Of a stretch of DNA of 64,000 nt, positions 63,724 through 64,000 are shown one piece after another. The stretch lies in NCBI GenBank assembly GCA_030710605.1, contig CP092863.1, positions 141,948,580-142,012,579 on the forward strand, given 5' to 3'. Position 1 is the stretch's first letter. Each line of letters opens with the position of its first letter. Under the pieces are notes generated by a model that ran no database searches, was not told the origin of the DNA, and saw only the letters and a list, made by a program, of their open reading frames with translations. The position numbers and the translations under genes were made by a program. The DNA is from Cordylochernes scorpioides. Lineage: Eukaryota > Arthropoda > Arachnida > Pseudoscorpiones > Chernetidae.

Positions 63724-63839
63724 CTGAATGGGGTATTAATATCATTGGTAGGGACTTGGTGGGTGGGTGAAATCTAATTCTGATTACAGTAGAACATCCA
63801 TGAAAGGACACCTCTCAACGAAATGAAAGAATTAAAGCA

Positions 63840-63985
63840 CAAATGTTTCTTTTATACATAAAACAAACTTCTACTGTCCTTACTGCGATGAAAAAATATA
63901 TTGGGAGGGCTTGGCTCATCAGTGGTGAACCCTCCTAGCGGTTTCACCAATTTAATCTACCAGACCGTTTTTAGAGTTCAATACT
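63840..63985 (-). repeat. 'CTGATGAG' repeat unit
   Basis: The - strand carries TTGGTGAAACCGC, GGGTTCACCACTGATGAGCC and the TTGCAGTAAGG-like end (CGCAGTAAGGACAG). A scrap of the CAGTAGAAC MITE family precedes it at about 63785. Confidence 0.7.
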
Positions 63986-64000
63986 GTATTGGATCATTCT

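Overview
This is an AT-rich, intron-rich metazoan nuclear window, most likely from an arthropod. It carries metazoan-type retroelements (a BEL/Pao LTR element and several LINE tails), mariner and other TA-flanked DNA transposons, Helitron-like ends, tRNA-derived SINEs, and exons with GT/AG boundaries. A degraded 18S rRNA 5' fragment reads GTCTAAGTAC after the helix conserved in all eukaryotes. That wording is commoner in chelicerates and crustaceans than in insects, but a pseudogene is weak evidence. I cannot name the species.

The main gene is on the + strand and runs from 2712 to 49682. I assembled it from six exons whose splice phases all agree (2712-2732, 11530-11728, 43883-43964, 46630-46859, 47551-47949, 48868-49682). 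It encodes a 581-residue, cysteine-free protein whose signal peptide is split between exon 1 (seven codons) and exon 2. I do not recognise the family. Its introns are large (8.8 kb and 32.2 kb for the first two).

The 32 kb intron holds three very long intronless ORFs, all on the opposite strand: 1315 aa (14574-18521), 1321 aa (26994-30959) and about 1836 aa (34754-40264). They are Lys/Glu-rich and mostly low complexity, and each carries a short similar coiled-coil segment towards its C-terminus. They look like a divergent nested paralogue cluster of unknown function and are the most interesting content of the window.

From 49.7 to 61 kb the window is repeat-rich: a U6 snRNA pseudogene, a 74-bp minisatellite, inverted SINEs, and a young BEL/Pao element (53259-58438). 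The BEL element has nearly identical LTRs, but its reverse-transcriptase region is missing and an in-frame 36-bp repeat lies in its place. At 61-64 kb the last two exons of a METTL6-like tRNA methyltransferase lie on the - strand. Their intron is packed with a 23-bp minisatellite that begins at the donor splice site. The rest of the introns and intergenic space is a patchwork of foldback elements, MITEs, SINEs and 5'-truncated LINEs.
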